Positions 13,116 to 28,534 of a DNA stretch of 60,000 nucleotides are shown piece after piece. Made by a program: the position numbers and the translations under genes. The stretch comes from Tubulanus polymorphus (taxonomy: Eukaryota; Nemertea; Palaeonemertea; Tubulaniformes; Tubulanidae): positions 20,436,153 through 20,496,152 of the forward strand of contig NC_134028.1 in NCBI RefSeq assembly GCF_964204645.1, written 5' to 3'. How positions within the stretch are numbered: the stretch's first letter is position 1; each line of letters opens with the position of its first letter. The notes under the pieces were generated by a model. That model had not been told where the DNA came from. It searched no databases and saw only the letters and a program-made list of their open reading frames with translations.

Positions 13116-16100
13116 GAGAGAGAGAGAGGGAGAGAGAGAGGGAGAGAGAGGGAGAGAGAGAACGAGGCCGATGAATAAAGAAGATGGGTCCCAAAACATC
13201 CTTTTAAAATCCACGATTCGAAGTTGTTTTATTAGGAGAAGTGCTTTTTTCATGTATCGCACGGGTAATGGACGGTATTTTGACGGTACTTCTTTTGATA
13301 AGGACGCTAGAAAAATTTAAGGGGTCGCACTTGCCGCATGTGTGTCGACCCCTGACGAGGTGGAAGTATAGGCGAGAGAAAAACAAGATGAGAGAGGAAG
13401 CGAAGGAGGAAGGAAAAGAGTGGTGAGAGATGGAAGGAAAGAGGGGGGAGTGCTATAGTAGATGCCCTCTAGATTGGTTTGATTGAAATGCGAGCCACGC
13501 GCGCACGAACGCTCTTCTACAGCAGTAGTGACATACAATCCCTGGCGCAATTTCACGACCGGCCTACATAGAGTGGTACTTACAACGGTCAGAACTTACA
13601 TCACTAATGGATTTTAGATAGACGTTCTACAAGACACTTCTATGCGACAGACAACAACCATTGAATATCCAGTCACATATATACTTATCTAACATACAAA
13701 TAATTGTCACCGCAACTGCCACGATGATTGATTGTACGTTAACAGTTAGAGCGTGACTCGAAGGGGTCTCAATGATGCAACATGGCTACAGTTATAAGGG
13801 GTCTTATGATGTAATACATGGCCACAGCCACAATTTTGGCCCTTGACAAAATTGAAAAAAGTTCCTTTTACTTATTGTGAACTACATATACGAAAAATAC
13901 ATATGTAAGTCATCTCCACTAGAAGGCGCTGAACGACAGAGAGTTGCCAGTCTCCACTATTAACGGGAAGGTGAACCATGGAAATTCGCCTCGTCTCCAC
14001 CAGGGGCCATTATTTAACTTATTTACGTGAGACATACACCCGTGCAGGCTAAAACAAACACGTATACACAGAAACACCGCCGTCCTTTTTTAAACCATGG
14101 ACGTGTTAACTCGATTATACGTCCCTGCTTAAGCTATCCACTACGTCGATTCCTCTAGCTCCCATACTTCCTCCGCTCTCCTTCATTTTAACCCTCTCAC
14201 CCCGCCCGCCTCACCCCTCATTCTCCTCTCGGCCCGCTGTTTTCTCTTTCACGGATATTCAAACTGTAAATTTGTTGAGTTCCACTTCACGAACCCTTCG
14301 CTCGCAATAGCATTTATTAGCCGTGTAATTCTGCAGCGAGTTCCGACGGTTGATGCCTCCGAGGTGTTAATCATCATCGCACAGTCGAGAAAACTTTTTA
14401 TTTCATCAGATCCACTCACTGTGTATTAGAGACTATTGCTTCATTAAATTACTCTCAGTCTTTTCATCATCAGCTCGGCGCTGGCAGTCAGAGTTCAGTC
14501 AGTGACGTGTCGTTGTTTTAAAGTAATTATCATCAAAATCGTCGCTACAGTATCACAGTACTGACTGAGTGAGCTTCGCCCACTGCAGCTATCATCGCTC
14601 AGTCGCGCGCTGCTACCAGCGGCAGGTTAGAATTATGAATTGCGTCTCTGCTTGAAAGATTATTGACATTCATTCCATGTGAAGTTTTATTTTCAATTCA
14701 TGTTTGTATTTTCGATTCGAAAATTGTAGACCTATCTGATAGCTAAAGGAGTTTCGTTGATGTCATGGGTTTGATATCTTACGGGCCTGATGTCATGGGG
14801 TTATTTACGGAGGCAGTCATTCTTTCTTGACTGACACGGTGCTCAATGTTGTGTAGTATTGCGATGATATCATAGGGTGATTTATGGAGGCAGCCATTTC
14901 CTTTTTGACACTGGCTCTGTGCTCAATGTTATAAATATTGTGTCATAGGCGGTTGGAGCGCTTCACGCTGGTGTCATATTTTCTCCTGGGTCACCACACT
15001 ATCTTTGCGTTTCTGACTGTGGTGACTGTCAACTCTGACAGCAAATAGCGTGAGAGGAAAAACTGAGATTCAACTCTGCAACTACCAGTGGCAATTCCCA
15101 CGAGGCGGCATATACTTACCTGAGTATCGTGTTATTAGGGATACTTGGCTCCCAGGGGAAACACACTTACCTGAAAATCAGGTGAACTAATACCCATTAG
15201 AGTTGTGATTTAAACCTGCAACTACCAGTGGCAGCTCTTAGGGGGCCAGCACACTTATCGGAGTATCGTGTGATTTGGGATACGTGGCTCCCAGGGGCAG
15301 CACACTTTATACCTGAAAATCGTGTAGGTGAGTAAGTACCCATGAGTGTGCGATGAGTCCCAGTCACTCGCTGAGACACACGCATGTTAAGAAATACAAT
15401 ACACTAGTATTTTTCTTTGAGATCAGTATCTCTGAAGTAAGTAGCTCGAGGGACTGGCTGATTCCATCGCGCGTTGACAGAGACGCTGACCCTCGCTTTC
15501 GATTTAACCAGTTCAAGGTCACCGTAATCAACAGACGGAATTAATTAGAATACATGGAGGCAAATTCATTTAGCGCCTCCCCGCAGCAACAACATCTCCT
15601 TACGAGCCCCGGGCTAGTTAGTTATGCAGTCTGGTTCAGATATTCGCTTTTGATATACATTTATATAGAACGAAAGCTACTCTTTGATAGTATGACTTCT
15701 ATCAGAAATTCCACTGCTACTAAATCTATTTTCAACGGTTCCTTTTCATCAAAAACTCTCTCTTGTATTCTTTTATCAAGGTGGATGCCTTTGACGATAA
15801 ATCAATAACTAACTCGACACGTGACTGACTGATATATAAAACATAGCACGAGAAAGAAAGGGGAGAGCAGGAAATGTCAACGGCCTGGACTAAGTCTATA
15901 GAAATCTGGAGACAGAGAGAGAGAGAGTTTTGTGTTAATGACTGTCAAAGCACATGTTTATTTCTCAGATAAAGGATACGTCGTTAGTCAAACACATATA
16001 GATATACATTGACAGTCACAGTCACATTGTAGCCAACATTCCGTTAACATATAAAAAACACTAATGACTGCAAATCACTGATGACCAACATTGAGTTCCT

Positions 16101-17102
16101 TTTACAAAGCAACCCCGGTGGGGGAATCCTTGCGTCGATAGGGATTAGTATAATGATTATCCCACTGATGGCGATCGGCACATTAGTAAAAAGCCGAATA
16201 CACCCACTTTAGTGACTAGAACTAAGTCATAATAATGACTTACAGTAATAATAATGACTTACAGTAATAATCCCCTCCGCCCTGCTACCCTTTGTACCAA
16301 AGCATGCACATACTGTTGATGGTATTGGAACAAAATCTGTCCCCGAGGTTTTTACCAGTATGGCACATGAATTGATTTTTTCAAACTTTCAGGTACATGT
16401 ATACGTAAAATCCCGCGATTACAAATTGACGTAAAAAGTTTTTCTTTTAAATCATTGGAAATATTTCGGGTGGTCACTACCATTCTAATACAGAGTAAAT
16501 ATAGAAGGACATGGTTCGCTCTACAAAGTTAAGTGATAAGAATTTAATATTGTATTTTTAATTGTAATTGTGGGATTTTACGTCTTATAACTGCAACGCG
16601 GATATTGCGATGTTGTGATTTCAAGTGATTTTTCAAATACTGAATTCAAGATTAGTGAGAAGATTATATCTTCTCGGGTTTTTGGGGTGAATCCGCGCAA
16701 AACCTGCGCTGAGAAACTTGGATTCAGTCAAAAAGGATTTCAATATGAATTATCAAAAATAAAATTGGAATATCGAAAATAAATTTGAAATTGTTTTCTT
16801 TTCAGCGACAGCAATAGATTCTACATTATCGTTTGAGAATTCGTACCCGGAACGTTTCTGTTTATTACTGGGTAAACAATTCCCTCAGTTAATCAACTTT
16901 ACAATCACGATGTGGCTGAGAGTGGACGACTCCGCCCGACGCGGAACCATCCTATCTTACAGACACCAACGAAAAAAGAATATCATAAGGATTATGTCCG
17001 GACCAAAAGTAAAAATAGAAGTATTCGACGGGCGAGAATCGACTGGCATTCGTCTGCCGAAACGTAAATGGTCGCATCTTACCTGGACCTATACGTCAAG
17101 AG
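12373..17102 (+). CDS. Partial gene: EGF-like exon plus pentraxin/laminin-G-fold exon
   Basis: Two exons of a probable extracellular or cell-surface protein. Exon at 12373-12486 (acceptor TTTGCAG, donor GTAAGT) encodes 37 codons starting VDIC, with CVDNRDGYGCRCGPGFYWNTKTC: the second half of a calcium-binding EGF domain (D-x-D, N, G-Y-x-C-x-C-x-x-G-F). Only five cysteines are present; the usual second one is missing. Exon at 16806-17102 (acceptor TTTTCAG, donor GTAAGT) encodes about 98 codons with FTITMWLRVDD, GTILSYRHQ and WSHLTWTY, the beta-strand pattern of pentraxin/LamG/TSPN domains. Both exons begin and end in phase 1, so they join in frame (T + CG gives Ser). The domain is cut before its second half; further exons must lie downstream or in the gap, and upstream ones were not found. 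Candidates include SVEP1-like, adhesion-GPCR-like or other EGF/pentraxin proteins; which one is unknown. Confidence 0.75.
12958..13162. repeat. Purine-rich GGGGA/GAGA tract
   Basis: About 200 nt almost entirely G and A, first GGGGA-type then GAGA-type. The complement yields serine/proline/leucine low-complexity frames that should not be annotated. It sits inside the intron between the EGF and pentraxin exons. Confidence 0.9.
14750..15345 (+). repeat. Two local tandem duplications
   Basis: First pair: about 100-nt units at 14755-14855 and 14865-14940 sharing GATGTCATGGG, TTACGGAGGCAG(T/C)CATT and GTGCTCAATGTT. Second pair: about 140-nt units at about 15064-15199 and 15200-15345 sharing GCAACTACCAGTGGCA, GAGTATCGTGT, GGCTCCCAGGGG and ACCTGAAAATC. 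Both lie in the intron of the EGF/pentraxin gene. No coding signal. Confidence 0.7.
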
Positions 17103-19423
17103 GTAAGTTTAAAGTTCAATCACATGAAGATAGTCATATATATTGTAATTGACAGTGGTGAGGAAATGTTCGTCACGCTACTCCTCTTAAGCCACGGCAC
17201 TTTTGGCCATCAAATTTGGCAAAATGTGACCAGGGATATATGGGTAGAATGTCCAAGGTGGTTAGCATAGTTCAATGTTCGATGAAAATCCTAGAAGTAT
17301 ATAAGTTTTGTTCATAAGCGACGTTATCGCATTTTAGCAATTTCTGCCTGCTACATGGTGTTGCTGGCTATTTGCGAGTAATGTAAAATGAAATTAAGGC
17401 TCATACAATCTTCTATCATACGAAAACATACATTATAAAATCTCATCATCGAATAAAAACAAGTTAATATGAAATGATTTTTCATTTTATATAGTCAAGC
17501 AATATAGCGGACTGTGATTTTCGAGTTTCGTCATGACTGCATCTAACAAACATTATTTTCATGAAAAAAATGAAAAATAGGCAAAATGAATCACAAAGAG
17601 AAGTAGATATTCCACATAATTTATAAACATTCTAGACAGTATACGAAAAGTAGTTTAGCTTCAACAGTATCCCCCGCTCTCTCCCTTATCTCATTTCAAT
17701 GTCAATCTCTCGCTATGCTTACATCCATTTTTTCGCTTTCTAAAAGTGGAAAATCTTTTTGAACTATAAGGAATCAATCTTTTCAAACAATAAAGAATCA
17801 AGACGTGTAAAATCCCGCATTTATAACTTGACATTGTAGAGCTTCTGCGCTCGAAATCAATCTGCAGTTTAACTACTATTGGAAAACTATTTGTTATGGA
17901 TTATTTGTTTAGGCGTAGAAGATCTCTCCTAAAGGAACCAATTAGAATGATTACTTATCTATTGATTGAGATACTGTATTGTGAAAAAGTAACGCAATCT
18001 GTTATTATTAATAATTATGTTCTCTTTATCATTCGGGTGGTTACTATTCCTTCTTCAGTCTTAATCCAAAATAGTTCAAGTAATTTGTATAGACTTTTAT
18101 GTCGATTTATAATTGTGGGTTTGGAAAATGTTCAATGCTTCTATCCATCAAATTAGAACTGAGTATATAGTTCCAATAGTAGTACTTTATACAAACGTTT
18201 GCAGGTCAATAATAAGGAACGAACATTTCTCAGCACGCTAAAGAATTCATTATGATTGCTGGAACATAAAATGAACAAAGGATTACAGTAAGACCTGAGT
18301 TAGTCCTCGGGCTAAAGTTAATACCATATAAAACTATAAAACTAGACCCTGGATTTTTAATTCATTTTTTTTTCGTTTTTCAAACTAACCGCGATCAATA
18401 TCTGATCTGTTGGACTTATTTGATTCGCTGATGGGAAAATCAGTTCCACGACCCTCACAACCCTTACAACACAATCAGTATGGTTTTGCTTATGTTAAAA
18501 GTAAAGAAATATTTTCACTAGTTTAAAGAAGTTATCTGTCATTACCCGGTTGTTTTCCCATTGTAACTGCGTTTGAGATGCTATTATAATATTTTTCATG
18601 TTCAATGTTACATTCAGAATTGTTTATCCATCGTATTTCGTGGACATGATATATTATGCATTAGGTTTAATAGCAACTTCATTAATGATATTGCGGAAGG
18701 CCTAAACCAAGTAATTCTAATTAATTACAGTTGGTAAGCTGGTTGTTTGCCGCTATTGTTGCAAGGTTTGCTGCATTAACGGAAATTAATTCATGGCAAC
18801 AATTCTCTTCAAAAAGACCGTGTTTTGTTTCACCTAGTATTTTAGTCGCAACCAAGCCAATTTCACACCACAACCACTTTTCCCGCGCTCTGGGGTCATG
18901 CACCAAAATGTCAGTAGATGGCACCACGTACATGTAAATGACGTCATCTTGGGAAATCCGGAAATGATAATAATTACATTTCAATTCAATATCTTTTATT
19001 ATTACACCATCGTTTGCTGTTTCGACATATCGGCTAGAAGTCTGCGCGATGTTCTAACTGAGAATTCCGAAAGTTTTGATATTATATATTTACCGTACGA
19101 TACAAATGAAAAAAAAAATTCAAACATATTTATCCAACATCGTGAATCAAATATTCGATGACCTTTGAATTAGACTTCGAGCATATTATCGTTTTGAAAC
19201 GAATTGCCGCACGACCCATGCTCGCTTCACAGGGGTCCGGTATCGCTCCCTGGACTCGCTTCCACCAGCCCTCTGGCCTCACGACGCGTCATTTCATTAC
19301 TGTCGCTGTTGCGCATGACGTCATATATCGATTTGCGAAATACTTCCTTGTTCGGTAAAACGTTCACTGATTGGTCCATTCAACGGGAATTCCAACGGAA
19401 GCATAAATGTCGTTTAGAATATA

Positions 19424-19526
19424 AGTCCCACAATCGCAGGATCGAAAAAGTTTTTAAGAAATCAAAATATCATCAAATTATAGCATATTATCAATCAGAA
19501 TTTATCGATCCTGTGATTGTGGGACT
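19424..19526. mobile_element. 103-bp MITE with 22-bp TIRs and TA duplication
   Basis: AGTCCCACAATCGCAGGATC (running on to GA) at the left is matched by its reverse complement at the right with one mismatch. Both ends are flanked by TA, the target duplication of Tc1/mariner-type elements. The inside is AT-rich and non-coding. The near-perfect TIRs suggest a fairly recent insertion. Confidence 0.8.
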
Positions 19527-19627
19527 TAACATTTTACTCGTCTCTCGCGATTCATTGCGTAGTTTTACCACGTTAAATGTCGTTTGTTACAAGCGCTGTG
19601 ATTGGCACGACCGGTTTTGGTCGGCGA

Positions 19628-19712
19628 GTAACGACTCACACGACTTGTGAGGTCAAGGGGTTCGGGGAACGACTTGAGCTTAGTGGGTTCGAATCCCTTG
19701 GCGAGTGAAGAT
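19628..19712 (+). mobile_element. tRNA-derived SINE head
   Basis: Contains a clear Pol III B box (GGGTTCGAATCCC) preceded by a tRNA-like arm (ACGACTTGAGCTTAGT) and an upstream A-box-like GTGAGGTCAAGGGG. It does not fold as a complete tRNA by eye, and the flanking sequence carries on as non-tRNA sequence. Confidence 0.45.
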
Positions 19713-20092
19713 GCACTGACATATCCGGGACAGCATACGACACAAATGTCGTCTGCTGGGAGTTTCAGCGGGGTTTCCATTGATGTAAACATTTCAACGT
19801 AAAATTCATACATCAAGAAACTTCCTGGTCGGCCATCGTACATTATTAACATCTAAAATACTAAACGCAGAATTCGACAGTCAAACGGTATATGTATCAT
19901 GTAATGTGACGTCACGGAGTCGGCGTTTCCGTGCTCGCTTTAAACCCACTCCTCAAAGTAAATAGATTCGATTTTCTGCTATTGTATATTACTAAACCTC
20001 TTAGATATGTGTAAAGATATACGCATATATGCTCTTAGCGGGTTATTGATTTATTTGTATATAGGTATATATATATAAGTAGGTATAGAGTT

Positions 20093-20192
20093 NNNNNNNN
20101 NNNNNNNNNNNNNNNNNNNNNNNNNNNNNNNNNNNNNNNNNNNNNNNNNNNNNNNNNNNNNNNNNNNNNNNNNNNNNNNNNNNNNNNNNNNN
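20093..20192. other. Assembly gap (100 N)
   Basis: A run of exactly 100 N, the usual placeholder for a gap of unknown size. The base just after it aligns with 45617, the first base of the unit B duplicate that can be compared, so the left edge of the segmental duplication is hidden in the gap. Confidence 0.99.
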
Positions 20193-20366
20193 TCAATTAG
20201 ATCTTAATCGATTTACTCAATTACAATAATTAGAACAGCATTGAATTAGTTTACCTTCACAGAAGTCGAAAATGTGTAATTAAGTAATTAATGTCAGTCG
20301 CCAGTGTTTTATTAATGAGATGTGCTCCTCTCTCACGTGTCGGGTTTGAGTGACAGATGATCCCGG

Positions 20367-20373
20367 TATAAAA
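20367..20373 (+). promoter_or_regulatory. TATA box of BMPER-like gene A
   Basis: TATAAAA lies about 160 nt upstream of the start codon and is conserved at 45791-45797 before copy B. Transcription would start about 25-30 nt further on, near 20397. Confidence 0.6.
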
Positions 20374-20527
20374 CAATCTGATGAGACATCAACAAATCAG
20401 TTCAGCCAATGACTAGTCATCATCATCACTTTCATTGAATTAGCGGATAATCAGTAAGCGCGGGATTAACGAATTAACATTCAATCGATGATTTATGGAT
20501 TACCACTCATAGGATTTAAAGATTACA

Positions 20528-23672
<3,145 letters not shown>

Positions 23673-24352
23673 AAGAAGAAGAACTTGAAGAAACAAAACA
23701 AGCAGAAAAGAAGAGGAAAAATGCCGTTGTTGTTACGATCATTAGGAGGTGTCGTAATTGGTGATGAGTTCGAGAACGCCATATTGGATTAGAACGGGCG
23801 AGATCCTACATAATGATAAAACCTGTTCTGAAAAAATGTTGACTTTAAGATTAGTAAAAAAATTCAGAAAGATTTAGTGAAAAAAATGTTTGTGTCTAGC
23901 GGAAAAATTATTGATATGATAATTGATTCTTGGTGTTCTTTTTTTCTGTTGCTGCTGCTGCTGTTGTTGAGGTTGTTGTTGTTAATTAAACTTTTTATTT
24001 CAGAGTTTTCAGGATTTAAAGTCATTTCGTAGAAAATGTAGAATATTTCTATATTTTTTTGGCATTGTTTTCAATGTCTTTATCTCTAACATTGCTTAAC
24101 ATATATATATACACTGTACGATTTTGTTATCATATTGCGACTTTGTTTTGCAGGTTGCAATTAGTATGTTTTTGTAAATTTTTGTATTTTTATATAATTC
24201 TTTAACTCAAATTCAATGTCTTGACGTTTGTAATGTTACAACTTTTATATACTGTGCTCAAATAATGAATTTAGATTGTATTGATTTGTTACTAAAATAT
24301 CTGGTTTTTTCAGGATTGTAAATAATCGTATGTTTTTATAACATTTGTTTGA

Positions 24353-24358
24353 AATAAA
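24353..24358 (+). terminator. Poly(A) signal of BMPER-like gene A
   Basis: AATAAA about 680 nt after the stop codon, at the end of an AT-rich 3' untranslated stretch that also carries short CTG/GTT runs near 23947-23985. Copy B lacks it because of its deletion. Confidence 0.6.
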
Positions 24359-24401
24359 ACATTTGATATCATTTATAAACAATTTGTCGTCAAACTTCAC
24401 T

Positions 24402-25890
24402 TATCCGCAATATCATCATCGTGTCTTGAGTAGGGTGGTGATACTCGAACATCTCCGAAGAAATCAAATCATGAAAATAATGTTCAAGTTCGATCTCCTG
24501 CTGTGTATGCCTGTTTAACCAAACAATTTTCATCGATGAGCAGGGATTTTATTCGATCCCAGGATCTCCTCCGTAATTACGAGTCTGCATATTTGATATT
24601 GTATATTTCATTTTGTCAGGGGTCGCCGGTCGTCACAGGGTGCCCACAACTTGCGAGGGTCGTGTCTAGCTATTATTGTACATGCCGGGGCCACCAGTTG
24701 TCCTCGCGGGATATATTCTGCCGAATATTGAATCAGCCGTCAACATTCAAAGCAAATCTTGATTCTGATTGGGGCAGTTTATCTGATATCAAGACAATCC
24801 ATCTGAAGCCATCTTCAAAACTTATCTGGAAAATATCTTCAAAACTTATCAAAAATATCTGGACTCACGTGAAAAGGAGGTAGCCACTTTAAACAGATGT
24901 GGAACGAAACAAAATATGAGAGATAGGAATAAACCATTTTACAGTTGCTAGCCGCCATTTTGTTAGGGTACTTTTGTCCCGTATTGTTGGGTCATTTTTT
25001 TCTATTTTTTAAAAACTATCCGTGATGCGTGTTGTATCATATTTCATCTGTCCATGGATGGATTTTGACAACTTCAGCAACATTCAAACCGCGTGAATCT
25101 CTAGTTTTCAGTTATGTAAAAATCATTTCTCAAATTTACAACAATGCGACATGAGAGCGATATAAAAATCGGTGGTCAGTTTTTGCCGTGCGCATAGAAA
25201 TCAAGGGTACTGAACTTTGAAGTTCGTTATTTTCAGAAATGATTTTCTAAAAAATCCAAGCATTTCAAGAACTGTGCGCATAAATGCCCCCTTTCAGGTG
25301 AACTTTGAAATTTTAAGATATCTTGCCTAGTTTTTTTTCTATGGCACTTTAACTGCAGCGCATGTATTGTCATTCCGAGATTCGGCGCTGTTTTCTTTGC
25401 GTGTATTTCAGTATATGGGTGTTATTTTTTCATTTTTACTACACTTGTCTCTACGGAAAATGGTTTTAATTGTTGGTACGAGTATCAGGTTTTAATATTA
25501 CGTCATTTTTTAGAATTGAGCTAATTCAAGCCCCATCAATTTATCTATAGACCATTCTGAAAAAAAAATGGGATACAACGAATATCAATTAGCTTCAAAC
25601 ACCTGCAAAATCAATTCGTTCACTTCGCAAATCTACAATAGACGAAATGCTCGCGCTTAAATGATTTCAGCATTTTCAGATCGAGTCATTAAATCAGATT
25701 TGATATTCAAAAGCAGCTAGGATGACTTGTATTCTGCGAGATACTTTGATGAATATCAACAGTTCGATTGACATGTACATGTTTATGGGATTCTAAGTCT
25801 ATAACAAACGACTGCATTGAGTTCGGGATTAAGTTATTTCTATGCGGTATTTTGTCTCCGAAAGCTCCTCTATCAAAAAGGAATTAAGTC
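24402..25890. other. Intergenic spacer, copy A
   Basis: Shared with 46874-47966 in unit B apart from two indels: about 585 nt (24928-25512) present only in A, and about 270 nt present only in B. The 126-codon frame at 24503-24883 is broken by indels in copy B and is not a gene. No exon recognised. Confidence 0.6.
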
Positions 25891-25893
25891 TGG

Positions 25894-25903
25894 TATATAT
25901 AAA
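25894..25903 (+). promoter_or_regulatory. TATA box of antimicrobial-like gene A
   Basis: TATATATAAA lies about 70 nt before the 5' exon donor (GTAAGT at 25973). The corresponding TATATAAA in unit B is at 47969-47976. The short 5' untranslated exon ends at 25972 and is joined to 26471. Confidence 0.65.
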
Positions 25904-26483
25904 CAGAGATGAAAATCTAAACATTAAACTCTCATCGAAAGCTTTTCGACTTGTCACAGAGTGAAAGATTCCGTAAGTAGATATATGTTCTTTGTTTTTA
26001 GTTTTACTGTATTTTTGTTGAAAGTGTAGCATTCAATCCTTAGTCAAATTATAGAAAATAGAAAGATTGGCCAGTTTGTATGACTACATCTACCTATCAT
26101 AGAATCGAAAGTGTAGTTGTTAACATATTTAACACCATTGGTAAAAATGGCAAATTCTATTCTACAAGAGGGAATACATTACATGTATATTGGTAACTAA
26201 TGACTTGGTTTAATGTTGACCTCATCATTCAGTGAGCTAATATCAGTGCAAATGAGTCAACCCCTGATCAACACCGCGCCCATATCGGTCATTTTGATTT
26301 TTTGGCGAGTATAGGGTATGGCGTTATTTCAAAGGCTGATTTTGACCAGTTTCGAGACAAATTATCTGTTCCGTTCTCGACAGTAAACCCGGCTTAAAAC
26401 GGGATTGGCGGTATATCGGGGATTTACTGTATTTTCTATATGATAATAATCTGGAATTCATTGATTACAGACGAATCGGTAAA

Positions 26484-26723
26484 ATGAAATTGTCGGCAGT
26501 TTTTGTGTTGTGTTTTTGACTGGTGGTCACCGTTACTGGTGATCAAATAGAACGAGCTCTCCGAGACGCTGAGACTGCTGGACACGATCCGCTGGAGTTG
26601 ATGGAGGCCAGACGAACAGTTCAACTGATGAAACGAGGATGGTTCAAGAAACTCTGGAAAGGAATCAAGAAACACTGTTCTATTTTTTACAACCGAGGCT
26701 TCACAGCTCAATGCAGTGGTTAG
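26484..26723 (+). pseudogene. Antimicrobial-peptide-like precursor, copy A, stopped in the signal peptide
   Basis: Corresponds codon for codon to the intact 79-residue precursor at 48549-48788. Here codon 12 is TGA (26517-26519) where copy B has TTA, so translation stops in the middle of the signal peptide. The next in-frame ATG (26523) would give a product without a secretion signal. Downstream the frame stays open, including the acidic propeptide, the Lys-Arg processing site and the basic C-terminal peptide, in which one Gly is replaced by Phe. The 5' untranslated exon (to 25972), its intron and the acceptor (26470) are preserved. It could be a recent pseudogene, a null allele, or a base error in the assembly. 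Confidence 0.8.
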
Positions 26724-26759
26724 AATAATGAAATATGCTAAAACATTTAAAAACATGAA

Positions 26760-28534
26760 TAAATAAACGTTAATCGAGCAGCAATTGAATACACCTTGAG
26801 TTTATTCAATCCTATGTTCAGATGATCAACAATCATAACAATTCAGTCAATATTCAACGCCCCCTGGTGACCATATACAAAAACCAATGACCTTGAAACT
26901 CACAATCATGGAACATGTCAGCAGCTACGATTTTGTAATCGATAATGTGATAAAAAATATGCCTAAGTACCAATATAATATGGAAATGCTAAGCATTCTA
27001 CTATTCAACGCCCCCTGGTGATCATATGCAAAACCCGATGACATCGAAACTCACCACAATTATAGAACATGTCATGAGCTACAACGGGCGCAAAACGAAC
27101 ATCATAGAGCAAAAACGAAAATTGTCCTCAAAAACTTCAAAAATGTGTGAAAAGTGCTGATTTTGGCGTACAACAATGGCTGTGCCAGTAGGCCATCTTG
27201 ATTCTACCAAGGCCGGTTTTTGGGCTGAAGATGTGTCTTGGGTAGATAGTATAGTATAGTAGTTTATTTGTCACCATCAATATGTACAAATGAAAAATAA
27301 CAAAATAGGTTATTTAAAGACAATGAGGTGACAGGAGTCTGAATAGATACATGTATAACCCAAATATCGAGACATTACATTGAAGCGTCTTTTTCCAAAA
27401 ATTTCCAAAAATAACTGAATTCCGTCTACGAGTAGATACGTGAAAGGTCGAGACGGGAATGGTGTCCAAGGAGCTGCCCTAGAAAGTAGGGACAGATGTA
27501 ATGGGTCGAGACGGGAACATGGTGTCCAAGGGGATGTCTAGAGAAGAGAACCTGACTAGAACAGCGCGTGGTCCTACGAGAAAGACAACGTGTCATAAGT
27601 TTATCAATCATATTCATTTTTCAGAAAAATTCATACACTCTTGACCTAGAAGAATTACATTTGAATTGATAAATAGCAAAATAAAACAATAAGCAAAAAG
27701 CCCCCGAACGTGAATTTTGAGAGATTTGAATCGAGAAACTCGATTTGTAGAAACCAAATGTTAAACTCGTGTCATTCATCGAATATTTAATTACAATAGG
27801 AAAGTTTCCAGTTACCAGGTGCCATTTTCAGCGTGTCTCACATTGTCGCGCAGATTTTAACATGTTCAAAACTAAAACCTTTAGTGCGATTCATTGTCGT
27901 CCATCCCTTCTTAGGCACAAAATCTAAACTTTTGAATCGTTAGAAAGTTGACAATGTTTTTTTCTGATTATTTATTTCATTTTTCTCGGCTGCAACAATC
28001 CGATACAAAAAAAGATGCGCGTCACTTTTAGGAAGGCGCCTCAAAAAATTGGTAATTCTGTGTTATTGGCTGTAACTTTTAAACTTTCTGAGATACAATT
28101 TAGAATTTTTCACTTGAGATAGAGTTTCATCTGAGGATTTTGTTTATACTGCATTCGTAAAACTATCTTCATAGAAACGCGCGTGACCACGGGTTGATCA
28201 GTGAAAAGCGTGCAAGTGGTCGATTTTCTGCATACGCGGGTTAAGCTATTTTCACGGCAATTTTCAAACTTTTAAAGATTTTCAAGATCAAAATTCCATG
28301 TTGAATTGCTCAGCTCATATATACATGGTAGATAGTTAATCTGTATTTGCGACACAACTCTACTAGGCCAAGGTCGGTGGAGACTAATGATGGCGGCTTG
28401 TCAAAAAACTGAAAATTTTCACTTTAAAGACGATTTTACAGCTTGATGAGAATCAGTTGATACGACTGGTGTTCACAGTTTGACTGAGGCCCAGTTGTCC
28501 CCGGCCCTTATTATGAATAAACAAAAAATAAACA
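26760..28534. other. Spacer between antimicrobial-like gene and modular repeats (A)
   Basis: Matches 48825-50600 almost base for base. No exon was found. It contains a local duplication around 27443-27535, where GTCGAGACGGGAA followed by TGGTGTCCAAGG occurs twice. The first 100 nt hold the AATAAATAAA poly(A) signal of the peptide gene (26757-26766). Confidence 0.55.

Larger units (their letters stand above)
17103..20092. other. Downstream intron or intergenic stretch up to the gap
   Basis: The exon completing the pentraxin-like domain was looked for here and not found. Only a MITE (19424-19526), a SINE head (about 19628-19712) and low-signal AT-rich sequence are seen. A 148-codon open frame at 19204-19650 overlaps the MITE and SINE and is not taken as a gene. 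Confidence 0.5.

Noticed and set aside
12909-13262. Serine/proline/leucine-rich frames of about 90-117 codons
   Set aside because: Translation of the GGGGA/GAGA purine tract; no splice sites, start context or conserved sequence.
19204-19650. 148-codon open frame left of the gap
   Set aside because: Overlaps a MITE and a SINE head and shows no domain pattern or splice structure.
24503-24883. 126-codon open frame downstream of the BMPER-like gene
   Set aside because: The counterpart in unit B (about 47240-47580) is broken by several indels, so the frame is not under constraint.
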